From positions 1 through 64,000 of the forward strand of contig WFVH01000031.1 in NCBI GenBank assembly GCA_015491735.1: 64,000 bases of DNA, read 5' to 3'. Position numbers and translations under genes: made by a program. Below, piece by piece: positions 56,630 through 64,000 of this stretch. Each line of letters begins with the position of its first letter. The first letter of the stretch is position 1. The DNA is from Gammaproteobacteria bacterium. GTDB lineage: Bacteria; Pseudomonadota; Gammaproteobacteria; Thiohalospirales; Thiohalospiraceae. The notes beneath the pieces were generated by a model. The model had not been told where the DNA came from. It did not search any database and saw nothing but the letters and a program-made list of their open reading frames with translations.

Positions 56630-56745
56630 GTAACTGCCTGGATTGCCGCTGAAAGCGGTCAGTTCAACGCAACAAGCACGGGTTTACAGCAAGTAAATGA
56701 GTATATTTCAATGCGGAAACAGAGAGTTTCAGGCGCAGTTGTCGT
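56630..56745. repeat. Decayed MITE-related element between yceD and rpmF
   Basis: GTAACTGCCTGGATTGCCGCTGAAA..., TCAGTTCAACGCAA and a closing TTTCAGGCGCAGTTGTC follow the layout of the family but with many substitutions. It separates yceD from rpmF, normally adjacent genes. Confidence 0.65.
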
Positions 56746-56772
56746 AAATATTGAACCGAGGAGCAACAGGTC

Positions 56773-56952
56773 ATGGCTGTACAGAAAAGTAAAAAATCCA
56801 CATCCCGGCGCGGCATGCGCCGAGCGCATGATGCGCTGAAAACGCCCACTCTTTCTGTCGATCCGGTCAGTGGCGAGACACATCTTCGGCATCATGTGAC
56901 AGCCGATGGCTACTACCGCGGACGTAAAGTTGTCGGTGCCGGTGACGAGTAA
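56773..56952 (+). CDS. rpmF: 50S ribosomal protein L32
   Basis: 59 residues: [20 protein letters not shown], then [17 protein letters not shown] and [16 protein letters not shown]. It is the non-zinc form (no cysteines). It is a small structural protein of the large subunit. GAGGAG about 13 bases before the ATG is the ribosome-binding site. The order yceD-rpmF-plsX is the common one. Confidence 0.97.
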   Translation: MAVQKSKKSTSRRGMRRAHDALKTPTLSVDPVSGETHLRHHVTADGYYRGRKVVGAGDE

Positions 56953-57014
56953 TATACACTTTCTGTATACTCCAACGTAGACAGGCTCATGCCGGAGTAT
57001 GGATGGAGAGCGAG

Positions 57015-57046
57015 TACGCCCCTCTCACGGGGCGTATCTGTTTTTC
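57015..57046 (+). terminator. Rho-independent terminator after rpmF
   Basis: Eight-pair GC-rich stem tacgcccc/ggggcgta with a 6-nt loop, followed by tctgttttt. It would separate yceD-rpmF transcription from plsX. Confidence 0.8.
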
Positions 57047-57090
57047 GGCAATCCCGTTTATAACTGCTCGGCAAATTGCAAAACTCCATG

Positions 57091-57213
57091 GTAGCGGCTC
57101 GGATTGCCCCCGAAGTTCGTCTGTTCAAGGCGAAAAATGTGAGTTTGCGCGTCTAAATGACCCTGCTTTCAACGTGGAAATGGCGGTTCTCAGGGGCAAG
57201 CAGAGTGGCTGCC
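57091..57213 (-). repeat. Decayed MITE-related element between rpmF and plsX
   Basis: GGATTGCCCCCGAAGTTCGT, TTCAAGGCGAAAAATGTGAG, then TAAATGACC...TTTCAACG.GGAAATGGCGG and CAGGGGCAAGC reproduce the minus-strand layout of copy 1; both termini are lost. Together with 56630-56745 it flanks rpmF. Confidence 0.75.
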
Positions 57214-57253
57214 CCCAATTGACAGGGACTAACGGACAATAAAAAAATACACG

Positions 57254-58300
57254 ATGGGACAGCACTGTACAGTTGCCATTGATGCGATGGGGGGAGACCA
57301 TGGCCCGATCGTCACCGTCCCGGCGGCACTTGACCTACTGGCGGAGATGGAGGAACTCACCATTCATCTGGTGGGTGACAAGGAGCGGCTGGAAGAGGAG
57401 CTTGAACAGCATGATGCGGTTCCGGATAACCGTTTGCAGATAACCCATGCTTCGCAACGGGTGGAAATGAGCGATCTGCCCTCTCACGCCTTGCGTAGCA
57501 AGAAGGACTCGTCGATGCGAGTCGCAATCAATCTGGTCAAGGAAGGGGAGGCGCAGGCCTGTGTCAGCGCGGGAAACACCGGCGCCTTGATGGCCACTGC
57601 CCGTTTTGTTCTGAAGACGCTTCCAGGTGTCGACAGGCCGGCCATTTGTACCGCTTTGCCAACCATCGAGGGGCATGTGCATGTTCTTGATCTGGGGGCC
57701 AATGTCGACTTGACTCCAGCACATCTGTTTCAGTTTGCCGTGATGGGCTCCGAGCTGACCAGCGCCGTCGATGGAGTGTCTGCGCCAACGGTAGGTTTGC
57801 TTAATATTGGTGAAGAGGAGATCAAAGGGAACGAAGCGGTAAAAGAGGCGGCACGGCTCCTTGCTGACAGTCCGCTGAACTATATCGGTTATGTCGAGGG
57901 CGACGATATTTTCAAGGGGAGTGCCGATGTAGTGGTTTGCGACGGTTTCGTTGGTAATGTCATGCTCAAGACCACGGAAGGGGTGGGAAAGCTGATCACC
58001 CACTTCATGCGTCAGGAGTTTCAACGTAATCTTTTCTCCAGGCTTTCGGCCCTGATTGCCCTGCCTGTGATGAAACGGCTGCGAACCAGAGTCGATCACC
58101 GGGCCTACAATGGTGCCAGCTTGGTGGGGTTGAGAGGCATCGTCATCAAAAGTCATGGCAGTGCCGATCGCTTCTCCTTTACCAATGCGATTCGTGAAGC
58201 GGTGCGGGAGGTGAAAAAAGGGGTACCGGGGAAAATAGCTGCCCGTCTGGAAACAGTACTGGTCGAGCCGCAACTGAAACAGCAGGGACAAGGGCATTGA
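57254..58300 (+). CDS. plsX: Phosphate acyltransferase PlsX
   Basis: 348 residues. It makes acyl-phosphate from acyl-ACP for phospholipid synthesis. N-terminal [12 protein letters not shown] and [15 protein letters not shown] are signatures; later [19 protein letters not shown] and [15 protein letters not shown] are typical. ATG at 57254 has only a weak purine-rich leader, after a decayed repeat. The 3' end overlaps fabH by four bases (TTGA). Confidence 0.97.
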   Translation: MGQHCTVAIDAMGGDHGPIVTVPAALDLLAEMEELTIHLVGDKERLEEELEQHDAVPDNRLQITHASQRVEMSDLPSHALRSKKDSSMRVAINLVKEGEAQACVSAGNTGALMATARFVLKTLPGVDRPAICTALPTIEGHVHVLDLGANVDLTPAHLFQFAVMGSELTSAVDGVSAPTVGLLNIGEEEIKGNEAVKEAARLLADSPLNYIGYVEGDDIFKGSADVVVCDGFVGNVMLKTTEGVGKLITHFMRQEFQRNLFSRLSALIALPVMKRLRTRVDHRAYNGASLVGLRGIVIKSHGSADRFSFTNAIREAVREVKKGVPGKIAARLETVLVEPQLKQQGQGH

Positions 58301-59265
58301 GTCATTCAGAAATCATCGGCACAGGAAGTTATCTGCCGGAAAAAATCCTTACCAACCGTGATCTGGAAAACATGGTCGATACCACGGACAAGTGGATTAC
58401 CGAGCGAACCGGAATCAGGGAGCGTCGCATCGCCGCAGATGGACAAACCACCTGTGATCTGGCTGAACATGCTGCGAGAGAGGCGATTGCCGCTGCAGGT
58501 ATCAACAAGGATCAGGTCGATCTGATCATCGTGGCAACCACCACCCCGGATCGTATTTTCCCTAGCACGGCCTGTCTGCTGCAGGAGCGCCTCAATATAC
58601 ATGGCTGCCCGGCATTTGATATCCAGGCGGTTTGTACCGGTTTTATCTATGCGCTTGGAGTGGCCGACAGATTTTTACGCAGCGGCGGCGCCCGCTATGC
58701 GCTGATTGTTGGAGCGGAGACGATGTCGCGCATAACCGACTGGAGTGATCGCGCCACTTGCGTCCTGTTTGGTGACGGTGCCGGTGCGGTTGTCGTTGGC
58801 ATGGGCGAAAAACCCGGTATTCTGTCCACCCATCTGCATGCTGACGGATTCTACAAGGATCTGCTGACTGTCCCGACAGGGATTTCTCAGGGGTGCGCCG
58901 ATCTGGATGATGGCCGTGGCTATATAAAAATGCGGGGCAATGAGGTTTTCAAGATGGCGGTCAATACCCTGGGGCGAATTGTCGATGAAACGCTGGCTGC
59001 AAACAGGATGGAGAAAAGTGATGTCGACTGGCTGGTTCCGCATCAAGCCAACATCCGCATCATTTCTGCTACGGCAAAAAAACTGAAGATGTCCATGGAT
59101 CGTGTTGTCGTTACCGTGGATCGGCATGGCAACACCTCTGCCGCCTCTATTCCACTCGCTTTTGACGAAGCGGTAAGGGACGGCCGTATCAAGCGGGGAG
59201 ATACTGTCATGCTGGAAGCCTTTGGTGGCGGTTTTACATGGGGGTCTGCTCTTCTAGTCTATTAA
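58297..59265 (+). CDS. fabH: 3-oxoacyl-ACP synthase III
   Basis: 322 residues. It starts fatty-acid synthesis by condensing acetyl-CoA with malonyl-ACP. The catalytic Cys113 is in [13 protein letters not shown]; the His is in VPHQANIRI and the Asn in GNTSAASIP. The N-terminus [15 protein letters not shown] is typical. The start is TTG at 58297, overlapping the plsX stop, with AAGG upstream. Confidence 0.97.
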   Translation: MSHSEIIGTGSYLPEKILTNRDLENMVDTTDKWITERTGIRERRIAADGQTTCDLAEHAAREAIAAAGINKDQVDLIIVATTTPDRIFPSTACLLQERLNIHGCPAFDIQAVCTGFIYALGVADRFLRSGGARYALIVGAETMSRITDWSDRATCVLFGDGAGAVVVGMGEKPGILSTHLHADGFYKDLLTVPTGISQGCADLDDGRGYIKMRGNEVFKMAVNTLGRIVDETLAANRMEKSDVDWLVPHQANIRIISATAKKLKMSMDRVVVTVDRHGNTSAASIPLAFDEAVRDGRIKRGDTVMLEAFGGGFTWGSALLVY

Positions 59266-59287
59266 CTTGTAAACTGAAGGTAATAAC

Positions 59288-60217
59288 TTGACTTGTAAAG
59301 CATTTCTGTTTCCTGGTCAGGGTTCGCAGTCTGTGGGGATGCTTGCCGGACTGGGTAAGCGCTACCCGCTGGTGACCGAAGTTTTCGCTGAGGCCTCCGA
59401 AGAGCTGGCTTTCGATCTGTGGCAGTTGATTCAGCAGGGACCGGAGGCGGATCTCAACGCCACCGCCAACACACAACCGGCGATGCTGGCCGCCGGAGTC
59501 GCCGTATGGCGCCTTCTGGAGCAGGAAGGGGAAGAACCGCCGGCGATGGTGGCGGGGCACAGCCTGGGTGAATATACGGCGCTGGTTTGCGCCGGCGCGC
59601 TGGCTTACCGGGATGCCATCGGCCTGGTGGCTGATCGCGGCCGCTATATGCAAGAAGCCGTTACCCCGGATGAAGGCGCAATGGCTGCGATTCTGGGGAT
59701 GGAGGATGCAAAGGTCATTGCCGTCTGTGAACGATCGGCGCAAGGAGAAGAGGTAGCCGCCGTAAATTTCAACTCACCGGGCCAGGTGGTTATAGCCGGA
59801 ACTGCCGCCGCCGTGAGGCGGGCGGTCGAGCTGGCCAAAAGTGAGGGCGCCAAAAGGGCCATCGTGCTCCCTGTCAGCGTCCCTTCCCATTGTGCGTTGA
59901 TGCGGGAAGCCGCCGAGAAGATGGCGACGCGGTTGTCTGCTGTCAACCTGTCAACGCCGTCGATACCGGTAGTGAACAATGTTGATGTCAGCATTGAAAC
60001 AGAACCGGATGCCATTCGAGACGCCCTGGTGCGCCAGTTATATCGCCCTGTGCGCTGGGTGGAGACCATCAAATTTATTGCGGCACAAGGAATTGATACC
60101 GCCCTCGAGTGCGGGCCAGGGAAAGTACTGGCCGGCTTGAACAGGCGCATCGCCCGTGATATGAGCGTATTTCCCGTATTTGATGAGGATAGTCTGCAAA
60201 ATGCCATTAAAAAATGA
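59288..60217 (+). CDS. fabD: Malonyl-CoA:ACP transacylase
   Basis: 309 residues. It loads malonate on ACP. FLFPGQGSQSVGM opens the fold; the nucleophile Ser92 is in VAGHSLGEYTAL, and the catalytic His is in VPSHCALMR (about 201). The start is TTG at 59288 with GAAGGT upstream. The last 17 bases overlap fabG. Confidence 0.97.
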   Translation: MTCKAFLFPGQGSQSVGMLAGLGKRYPLVTEVFAEASEELAFDLWQLIQQGPEADLNATANTQPAMLAAGVAVWRLLEQEGEEPPAMVAGHSLGEYTALVCAGALAYRDAIGLVADRGRYMQEAVTPDEGAMAAILGMEDAKVIAVCERSAQGEEVAAVNFNSPGQVVIAGTAAAVRRAVELAKSEGAKRAIVLPVSVPSHCALMREAAEKMATRLSAVNLSTPSIPVVNNVDVSIETEPDAIRDALVRQLYRPVRWVETIKFIAAQGIDTALECGPGKVLAGLNRRIARDMSVFPVFDEDSLQNAIKK

Positions 60218-60944
60218 GATTGCGCTGGTAACCGGTGCGACAAGAGGAATCGGCAAAGCGATTGCCGAAGCGTTGGGAAACTCCGGAGCTGCTGTCATCG
60301 GAACCGCTACCAGTGCTTCCGGCGCCGCACAGATTACAGGGAATCTGGGTTCCCGTGGTATTGAAGGCCGTGGCCTGGTGCTGGATGTGACGCAACAGGA
60401 CTCCATCGATGCGGTACTGTCCGAAATGAAGCAAAACGGGGGTATGCCGACGATACTGGTCAATAATGCCGGTATTACCTGCGACAATCTGTTGATGCGG
60501 ATGAAGAATGAAGAGTGGCAGCGTGTTATCGACACCAATCTCAGTTCCGTTTTCCGTCTTTCGCGTGCCTGTTTGCGCGGTATGAGCCGGGCGCGTAAAG
60601 GGCGAATCATCAATATAGCGTCAGTCGTTGGAGCCATGGGCAATGCCGGCCAGACCAATTATGCTGCTGCAAAAGCCGGTGTTATCGGTTTTACCAAGGC
60701 TTTGGCGAGAGAGGTGGGCGCCCGTGGTATTACTGTAAATACCATTGCACCCGGTTTTATCGATACCGACATGACGCGCGCCCTGTCAGACGAGCACAAA
60801 CAGGCGCTGTTGGAACAGATTCCCCTCAACAGGCTTGGACAGGGTGGGGAGGTTGCCGCCGCCGTGGTTTTTCTTGCTTCGCCAGAGGCCGGGTATATTA
60901 CCGGCGAAACGCTTCATATCAATGGTGGTATGTACATGGCCTGA
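60201..60944 (+). CDS. fabG: 3-oxoacyl-ACP reductase
   Basis: 247 residues, classical SDR. It uses NADPH to reduce 3-oxoacyl-ACP. TGATRGIGKAIAEAL binds the cofactor; NNAG at 88-91; the catalytic residues are Ser141, Tyr154 and Lys158 (NYAAAKAGV); PGFIDTDMT follows. The ATG at 60201 is used because it follows GAGGAT and gives the standard N-terminus; it lies within the fabD 3' end. Confidence 0.97.
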   Translation: MPLKNEIALVTGATRGIGKAIAEALGNSGAAVIGTATSASGAAQITGNLGSRGIEGRGLVLDVTQQDSIDAVLSEMKQNGGMPTILVNNAGITCDNLLMRMKNEEWQRVIDTNLSSVFRLSRACLRGMSRARKGRIINIASVVGAMGNAGQTNYAAAKAGVIGFTKALAREVGARGITVNTIAPGFIDTDMTRALSDEHKQALLEQIPLNRLGQGGEVAAAVVFLASPEAGYITGETLHINGGMYMA

Positions 60945-61073
60945 ATAGTGTGTCGGGTTAACAAATGTCATGGGGACGTGTCCGTTTGCTGGCATCGGAT
61001 AAAAGTTTGCAATACAATACCCCGCGCAGCGCAAGCCAAGCTGCCTGGAAACATATCAAGAGGATAAATTCGT

Positions 61074-61310
61074 ATGAGTACTATCGAAGATCGCGTCAAA
61101 AAGATCGTCGCAGAGCAACTTGGGGTCAAAGAGGAGGAAGTGACGGAAAATGCTTCCTTTGTAGACGACCTGGGCGCAGACTCACTCGATACAGTTGAGC
61201 TGGTGATGGCGCTGGAGGAGGAGTTTGATACCGAAATCCCAGACGAAGAGGCTGAAAAGATCACCACTGTCCAGCAGGCTGTTGATTACGTCAAAGCACA
61301 TCAAGCCTGA
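61074..61310 (+). CDS. acpP: Acyl carrier protein
   Basis: 78 residues, the usual size and very acidic. The phosphopantetheine site is Ser37 in [16 protein letters not shown]. It carries the growing acyl chain for the Fab enzymes, and for lipid A. It is separated from fabG by 129 bp containing the repeat-family half-site TCGGGTTAACAAATG at 60954-60968. A terminator follows at 61328. Confidence 0.99.
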   Translation: MSTIEDRVKKIVAEQLGVKEEEVTENASFVDDLGADSLDTVELVMALEEEFDTEIPDEEAEKITTVQQAVDYVKAHQA

Positions 61311-61327
61311 TTGCCGCAGGTTTACCG

Positions 61328-61363
61328 GGCCGCAAGTGTCGTGCAGGGTGCTTGCGGCCTTTT
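61328..61363 (+). terminator. Rho-independent terminator after acpP
   Basis: Nine-pair stem ggccgcaag/cttgcggcc, 14-nt loop, then TTTT. acpP transcripts are probably made in excess of fabF because of it. Confidence 0.85.
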
Positions 61364-61370
61364 GCGTTTG

Positions 61371-61486
61371 GTAACTATTCAGCTCACCCCTGAAATTCGC
61401 CATTTCTGCGTTGAAAAATGGTCATTTACACCCCTAACCTCCCGTTTTTTGCCTTGAACTGGCGAATTTCAGGGGCAAATAGTTAC
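61371..61486 (+). repeat. MITE-like element, copy 6 (short form)
   Basis: A 116-bp version beginning GTAACTATTCAGC and ending CAAATAGTTAC, lacking the 35-nt right extension of copies 1-4. Flanks TGCGTTTG (61363-61370) and TGTATTTG (61487-61494) match at 6 of 8 positions. It sits between the acpP terminator and fabF. Confidence 0.85.
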
Positions 61487-61541
61487 TGTATTTGCAACAC
61501 CAGAGGTCGCGCGACAGATTTGGATCAGGAGGAGACTTGAT

Positions 61542-62780
61542 GTGTCTAAACGGCGAGTAGTGGTTACCGGACTTGGCATGGTGTCTCCTGTCGGGCTGGA
61601 TGTGGCTGTATCCTGGGAGAATATACTGGCGGGTAACAGCGGTATCGGGGAGATAACCCACTTTGATACCTCTGCTTTCAGCACCCGCTTCGGGGGCGTG
61701 GTCAAAGGGTTCGATGTCACCCGGTATATGCCCGCCAAGGAGGCTCGCAAGATGGATGTATTCATCCATTACGGCATTGCCGCCGCCGAAGAGGCCCTCA
61801 ACGATGCCGGACTCGAAATCGGTGAGGAGAATGCCGATCGCATCGGCGTCGCCATCGGTTCCGGCATCGGGGGGCTGCCGGGGATTGAAAAAGGGCATGC
61901 AGCCTACATGAAAGGGGGGCCGCGCAAGATATCACCATTTTTCGTACCGGCCAATATCATCAACATGATATCGGGTCATGTATCCATAAGATATGGACTC
62001 AAAGGACCCAATATCGCCTTGGTGACTGCTTGCGCCACCGGGACACACTCTGTGGGGGATGCAGCACGCATCATTGAATACGGCGACGCCGATATCATGC
62101 TTGCCGGGGGAGCCGAGATGGCCACATCGCCCTGCGGACTGGGCGGCTTCGGGGCAGCGCGCGCGCTCTCAACCCGGAATGAAGATCCGGCCGCCGCCAG
62201 CCGGCCCTGGGATCAGGGGCGGGACGGGTTCGTCCTCAGTGACGGTGCCGGTGTTGTTGTGCTGGAGGAGTATGAACATGCACGGCGGCGGGGCGCCCGT
62301 ATTTATGCGGAGGTGGCCGGTTACGGTATGAGTGGTGATGCCTATCACATGACGGCCCCTTCCGAAGGGGGTGAGGGAGCCAAGCGCTGTATGCTGAACG
62401 CACTGCGTAATGCCGGTATCAATCCCGAACAGGTCGATTATATCAATGCACACGGCACCTCGACTCCTGCCGGAGATATCGCTGAAACCATGGCCGCCAA
62501 ATCGGCGTTTGGGAGCCATGCCTGCAAGCTGGCGATGAGTTCCACCAAATCCATGACGGGGCATCTGCTCGGAGCAGCCGGTGGTATCGAAGCGATATTC
62601 AGCATCTTGTCTATCCGCGACCAGGTGGCGCCGCCGACCATCAATCTCGACAACCCTGACCCGCAGTGTGATTTGAACTATGTCCCGCATACTGCACAGG
62701 AGATGAAAATTGATGTTGCCATTTCCAATTCGTTCGGTTTTGGCGGCACCAACGGGACTTTGGTATTCAGCAGGGTGTGA
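61542..62780 (+). CDS. fabF: 3-oxoacyl-ACP synthase II
   Basis: 412 residues. It elongates acyl-ACP, including the palmitoleate-to-vaccenate step. The catalytic Cys164 is in [15 protein letters not shown]; the two His are in [11 protein letters not shown] and [11 protein letters not shown]; the end [12 protein letters not shown] is typical. The start is GTG at 61542, shadowed by an out-of-frame ATG at 61540, with AGGAGGAG upstream. A short MITE copy lies between it and acpP. Confidence 0.97.
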   Translation: MSKRRVVVTGLGMVSPVGLDVAVSWENILAGNSGIGEITHFDTSAFSTRFGGVVKGFDVTRYMPAKEARKMDVFIHYGIAAAEEALNDAGLEIGEENADRIGVAIGSGIGGLPGIEKGHAAYMKGGPRKISPFFVPANIINMISGHVSIRYGLKGPNIALVTACATGTHSVGDAARIIEYGDADIMLAGGAEMATSPCGLGGFGAARALSTRNEDPAAASRPWDQGRDGFVLSDGAGVVVLEEYEHARRRGARIYAEVAGYGMSGDAYHMTAPSEGGEGAKRCMLNALRNAGINPEQVDYINAHGTSTPAGDIAETMAAKSAFGSHACKLAMSSTKSMTGHLLGAAGGIEAIFSILSIRDQVAPPTINLDNPDPQCDLNYVPHTAQEMKIDVAISNSFGFGGTNGTLVFSRV

Positions 62781-62888
62781 ACTGAGATCCACCTGTGTTT
62801 GGTTGCCGGGTTGGCTGGCCATACACGGAGCGGCTCTCTTCTCTTGCTGAACCTGATGGAATGCTCCCGGTTGCGGAATACGGACTCG

Positions 62889-64000
62889 ATGGCGTACGAC
62901 AACAAACTCTCCCCCATTATCCGCAGGTTGGATCAGTACAGGGATCTGCTGCCGCTGCTCGAAGCCAATCCGGAACGTTACCCCTACCTGTTGGAAAGCG
63001 CCAGCAACGGCACCCCCCATGCCCGGTACGATATCCTGTTTGCTTTTCCCGGTGAACGTCTGGTTCTGGATAGTAACGGTCAACTCACCGGCCCGGCAGA
63101 AAGAGACGGTTTCTTGTCGGCGATGGATAAATGGTGGGGCCAGAAAGCGATACAAAACAGCGGGATAGAGCACCGGCTGCCATTCATCGGCGGCTGGTTT
63201 ATCTATCTTGGTTACGAACTGGCGGGCGAGATTGAGCCGCATCTTGAAATACCCTCAACCCCGGACGGATTGCCCACCGCTTTTGCTACCCGTATTCCCG
63301 CCGCCATCATTCGTGATCACAAGAGCAGGCAAACCTCTCTGGTAGCGGAGCCGGAGAGTGAAGCACTCATCGAAATACTTGCCGATGATCTGGAATTGGC
63401 ATATCGATCGCCGCCCTCTGCTCCTGACAGGCCGCAGCCCCGGGCCACTGTTGTCGAAGAGCAGCCGGAGCGCTATCTGCAAGCAGTGGGTAGAGCCAAG
63501 CAGTATATTGTCGATGGTGACATTTTTCAGGCCAACCTGTCGCGCTTGTGGTCTGGCGCCTGCCTTCCGGACAGGAGAGCCGTAACGCGGCTCTATCGCA
63601 GTCTGCGCCGCAGCAACGCAGCGCCTTTTGCGGGTCTGGCCTGTTTCGATGGTGCTGCAATCGTCAGCTCATCGCCAGAACGTTTGGTTGCTGTGCGGGG
63701 TGGTACGGCAGAGATCCGGCCCATTGCCGGAACCCGGCCGCGTGACGAGAGCCAGGCGCAGGATCTGGCCAACTCCAGCGAATTGATTGCACACCCGAAG
63801 GAGCAGGCGGAGCATGTCATGCTTATCGACCTGGGGCGTAATGATCTTGGCAGGATATGTGTGCCAGGAAGTATCGAGGTAAATGAGCTGATGGTGCTCG
63901 AGAGTTTCGCTCATGTGCACCATATCGTATCCAATGTGCGGGGCCGGCTACGCCCCGGTGTGACGCCGGGGGAGGTCATTCGCGCCGTCTTTCCCGGCGG
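62889..64000 (+). CDS. pabB: Aminodeoxychorismate synthase component I (partial, runs off the window)
   Basis: About 370 residues are visible; the C-terminal end is missing. The chorismate-binding domain has AKQYIVDGDIFQANLSRLWS, IRPIAGTRPRDE, ANSSELIAHPKEQAEHVMLI, DLGRNDLGRICVPGSIEV and VFPGG. The FPGG ending and the position after fabF (pabC usually follows) favour PabB over anthranilate synthase. The motif PIKGT of E. coli PabB is PIAGT here, as in TrpE. It would supply 4-amino-4-deoxychorismate for folate. ATG at 62889; another in frame at 62856. Confidence 0.82.
   Translation, partial: MAYDNKLSPIIRRLDQYRDLLPLLEANPERYPYLLESASNGTPHARYDILFAFPGERLVLDSNGQLTGPAERDGFLSAMDKWWGQKAIQNSGIEHRLPFIGGWFIYLGYELAGEIEPHLEIPSTPDGLPTAFATRIPAAIIRDHKSRQTSLVAEPESEALIEILADDLELAYRSPPSAPDRPQPRATVVEEQPERYLQAVGRAKQYIVDGDIFQANLSRLWSGACLPDRRAVTRLYRSLRRSNAAPFAGLACFDGAAIVSSSPERLVAVRGGTAEIRPIAGTRPRDESQAQDLANSSELIAHPKEQAEHVMLIDLGRNDLGRICVPGSIEVNELMVLESFAHVHHIVSNVRGRLRPGVTPGEVIRAVFPG

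Overview
The window reads as chromosomal DNA of a Gram-negative gammaproteobacterium. The evidence is the gene orders lapA-lapB-pyrF, tamA-tamB, rpsP-rimM-trmD-rplS and yceD-rpmF-plsX-fabH-fabD-fabG-acpP-fabF, the outer-membrane beta-barrels, and the close match of housekeeping proteins to that class. A tetraheme cytochrome fusion and exopolysaccharide genes of the type that accompany XrtA/EpsH systems would fit an environmental, perhaps sulfur-oxidising, lineage. That placement is inference; no rRNA or tRNA gene lies in the window to fix it.

Layout. 1-1064: the end of an Xre/MbcA-type antitoxin and a complete RES-domain toxin. 1325-9527: phosphoglucomutase, htpG, lapA-lapB-pyrF, and maf-purB on the minus strand. 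9608-15402: tamB-tamA and a DUF502 membrane protein (minus). 15740-18161: the rpsP operon, ending in an unusual L19 with a helix-hairpin-helix tail. 18261-22431: ogt, xerD, dsbC and an Uup-type ABC-F ATPase. 23230-26111: a membrane protein joining a degenerate J-like domain to a periplasmic phosphate-binding-like domain, followed by a porin-like barrel.

27135-54549 is a large surface-polysaccharide region with two parts. The first (27135-34116) has a nucleotide-sugar epimerase, a membrane-linked family 2 glycosyltransferase, a 1154-residue protein combining TPR, polysaccharide deacetylase, TPR and an outer-membrane barrel, and a secreted glycosidase-like protein. This looks like a synthase-dependent secretion pathway in which PgaA-like and PgaB-like functions share one polypeptide; it is the best candidate for something undescribed. 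The second (34437-54549) looks like a Wzx/Wzy-type pathway: flippase, polymerase/ligase, Wza lipoprotein, Wzz-like chain-length protein, a BY-kinase-like ATPase with a defective P-loop, a beta-barrel, glycosyltransferases, acyltransferases, a deacetylase, a methyltransferase and sugar-modifying dehydrogenases.

54616-55923 encodes a 5'-nucleotidase-like domain fused to a four-heme cytochrome. 56087-62780 is the yceD-rpmF-fatty-acid synthesis cluster, followed by a pabB-like gene that runs off the window.

The intergenic DNA is full of repeats. A MITE-like element of about 116-155 bp occurs in at least six recognisable copies; three have perfect 8-bp target duplications and two more have imperfect ones. 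Related GC-rich or decayed copies sit in the rpsP operon and on both sides of rpmF. A second palindromic family is marked by the motif TTGCCGGGTTAA, and one copy overlaps the 5' end of tamA. A third repeat is shared between 22956-23050 and 53172-53285. No CRISPR array, tRNA, rRNA or intact insertion sequence was seen.
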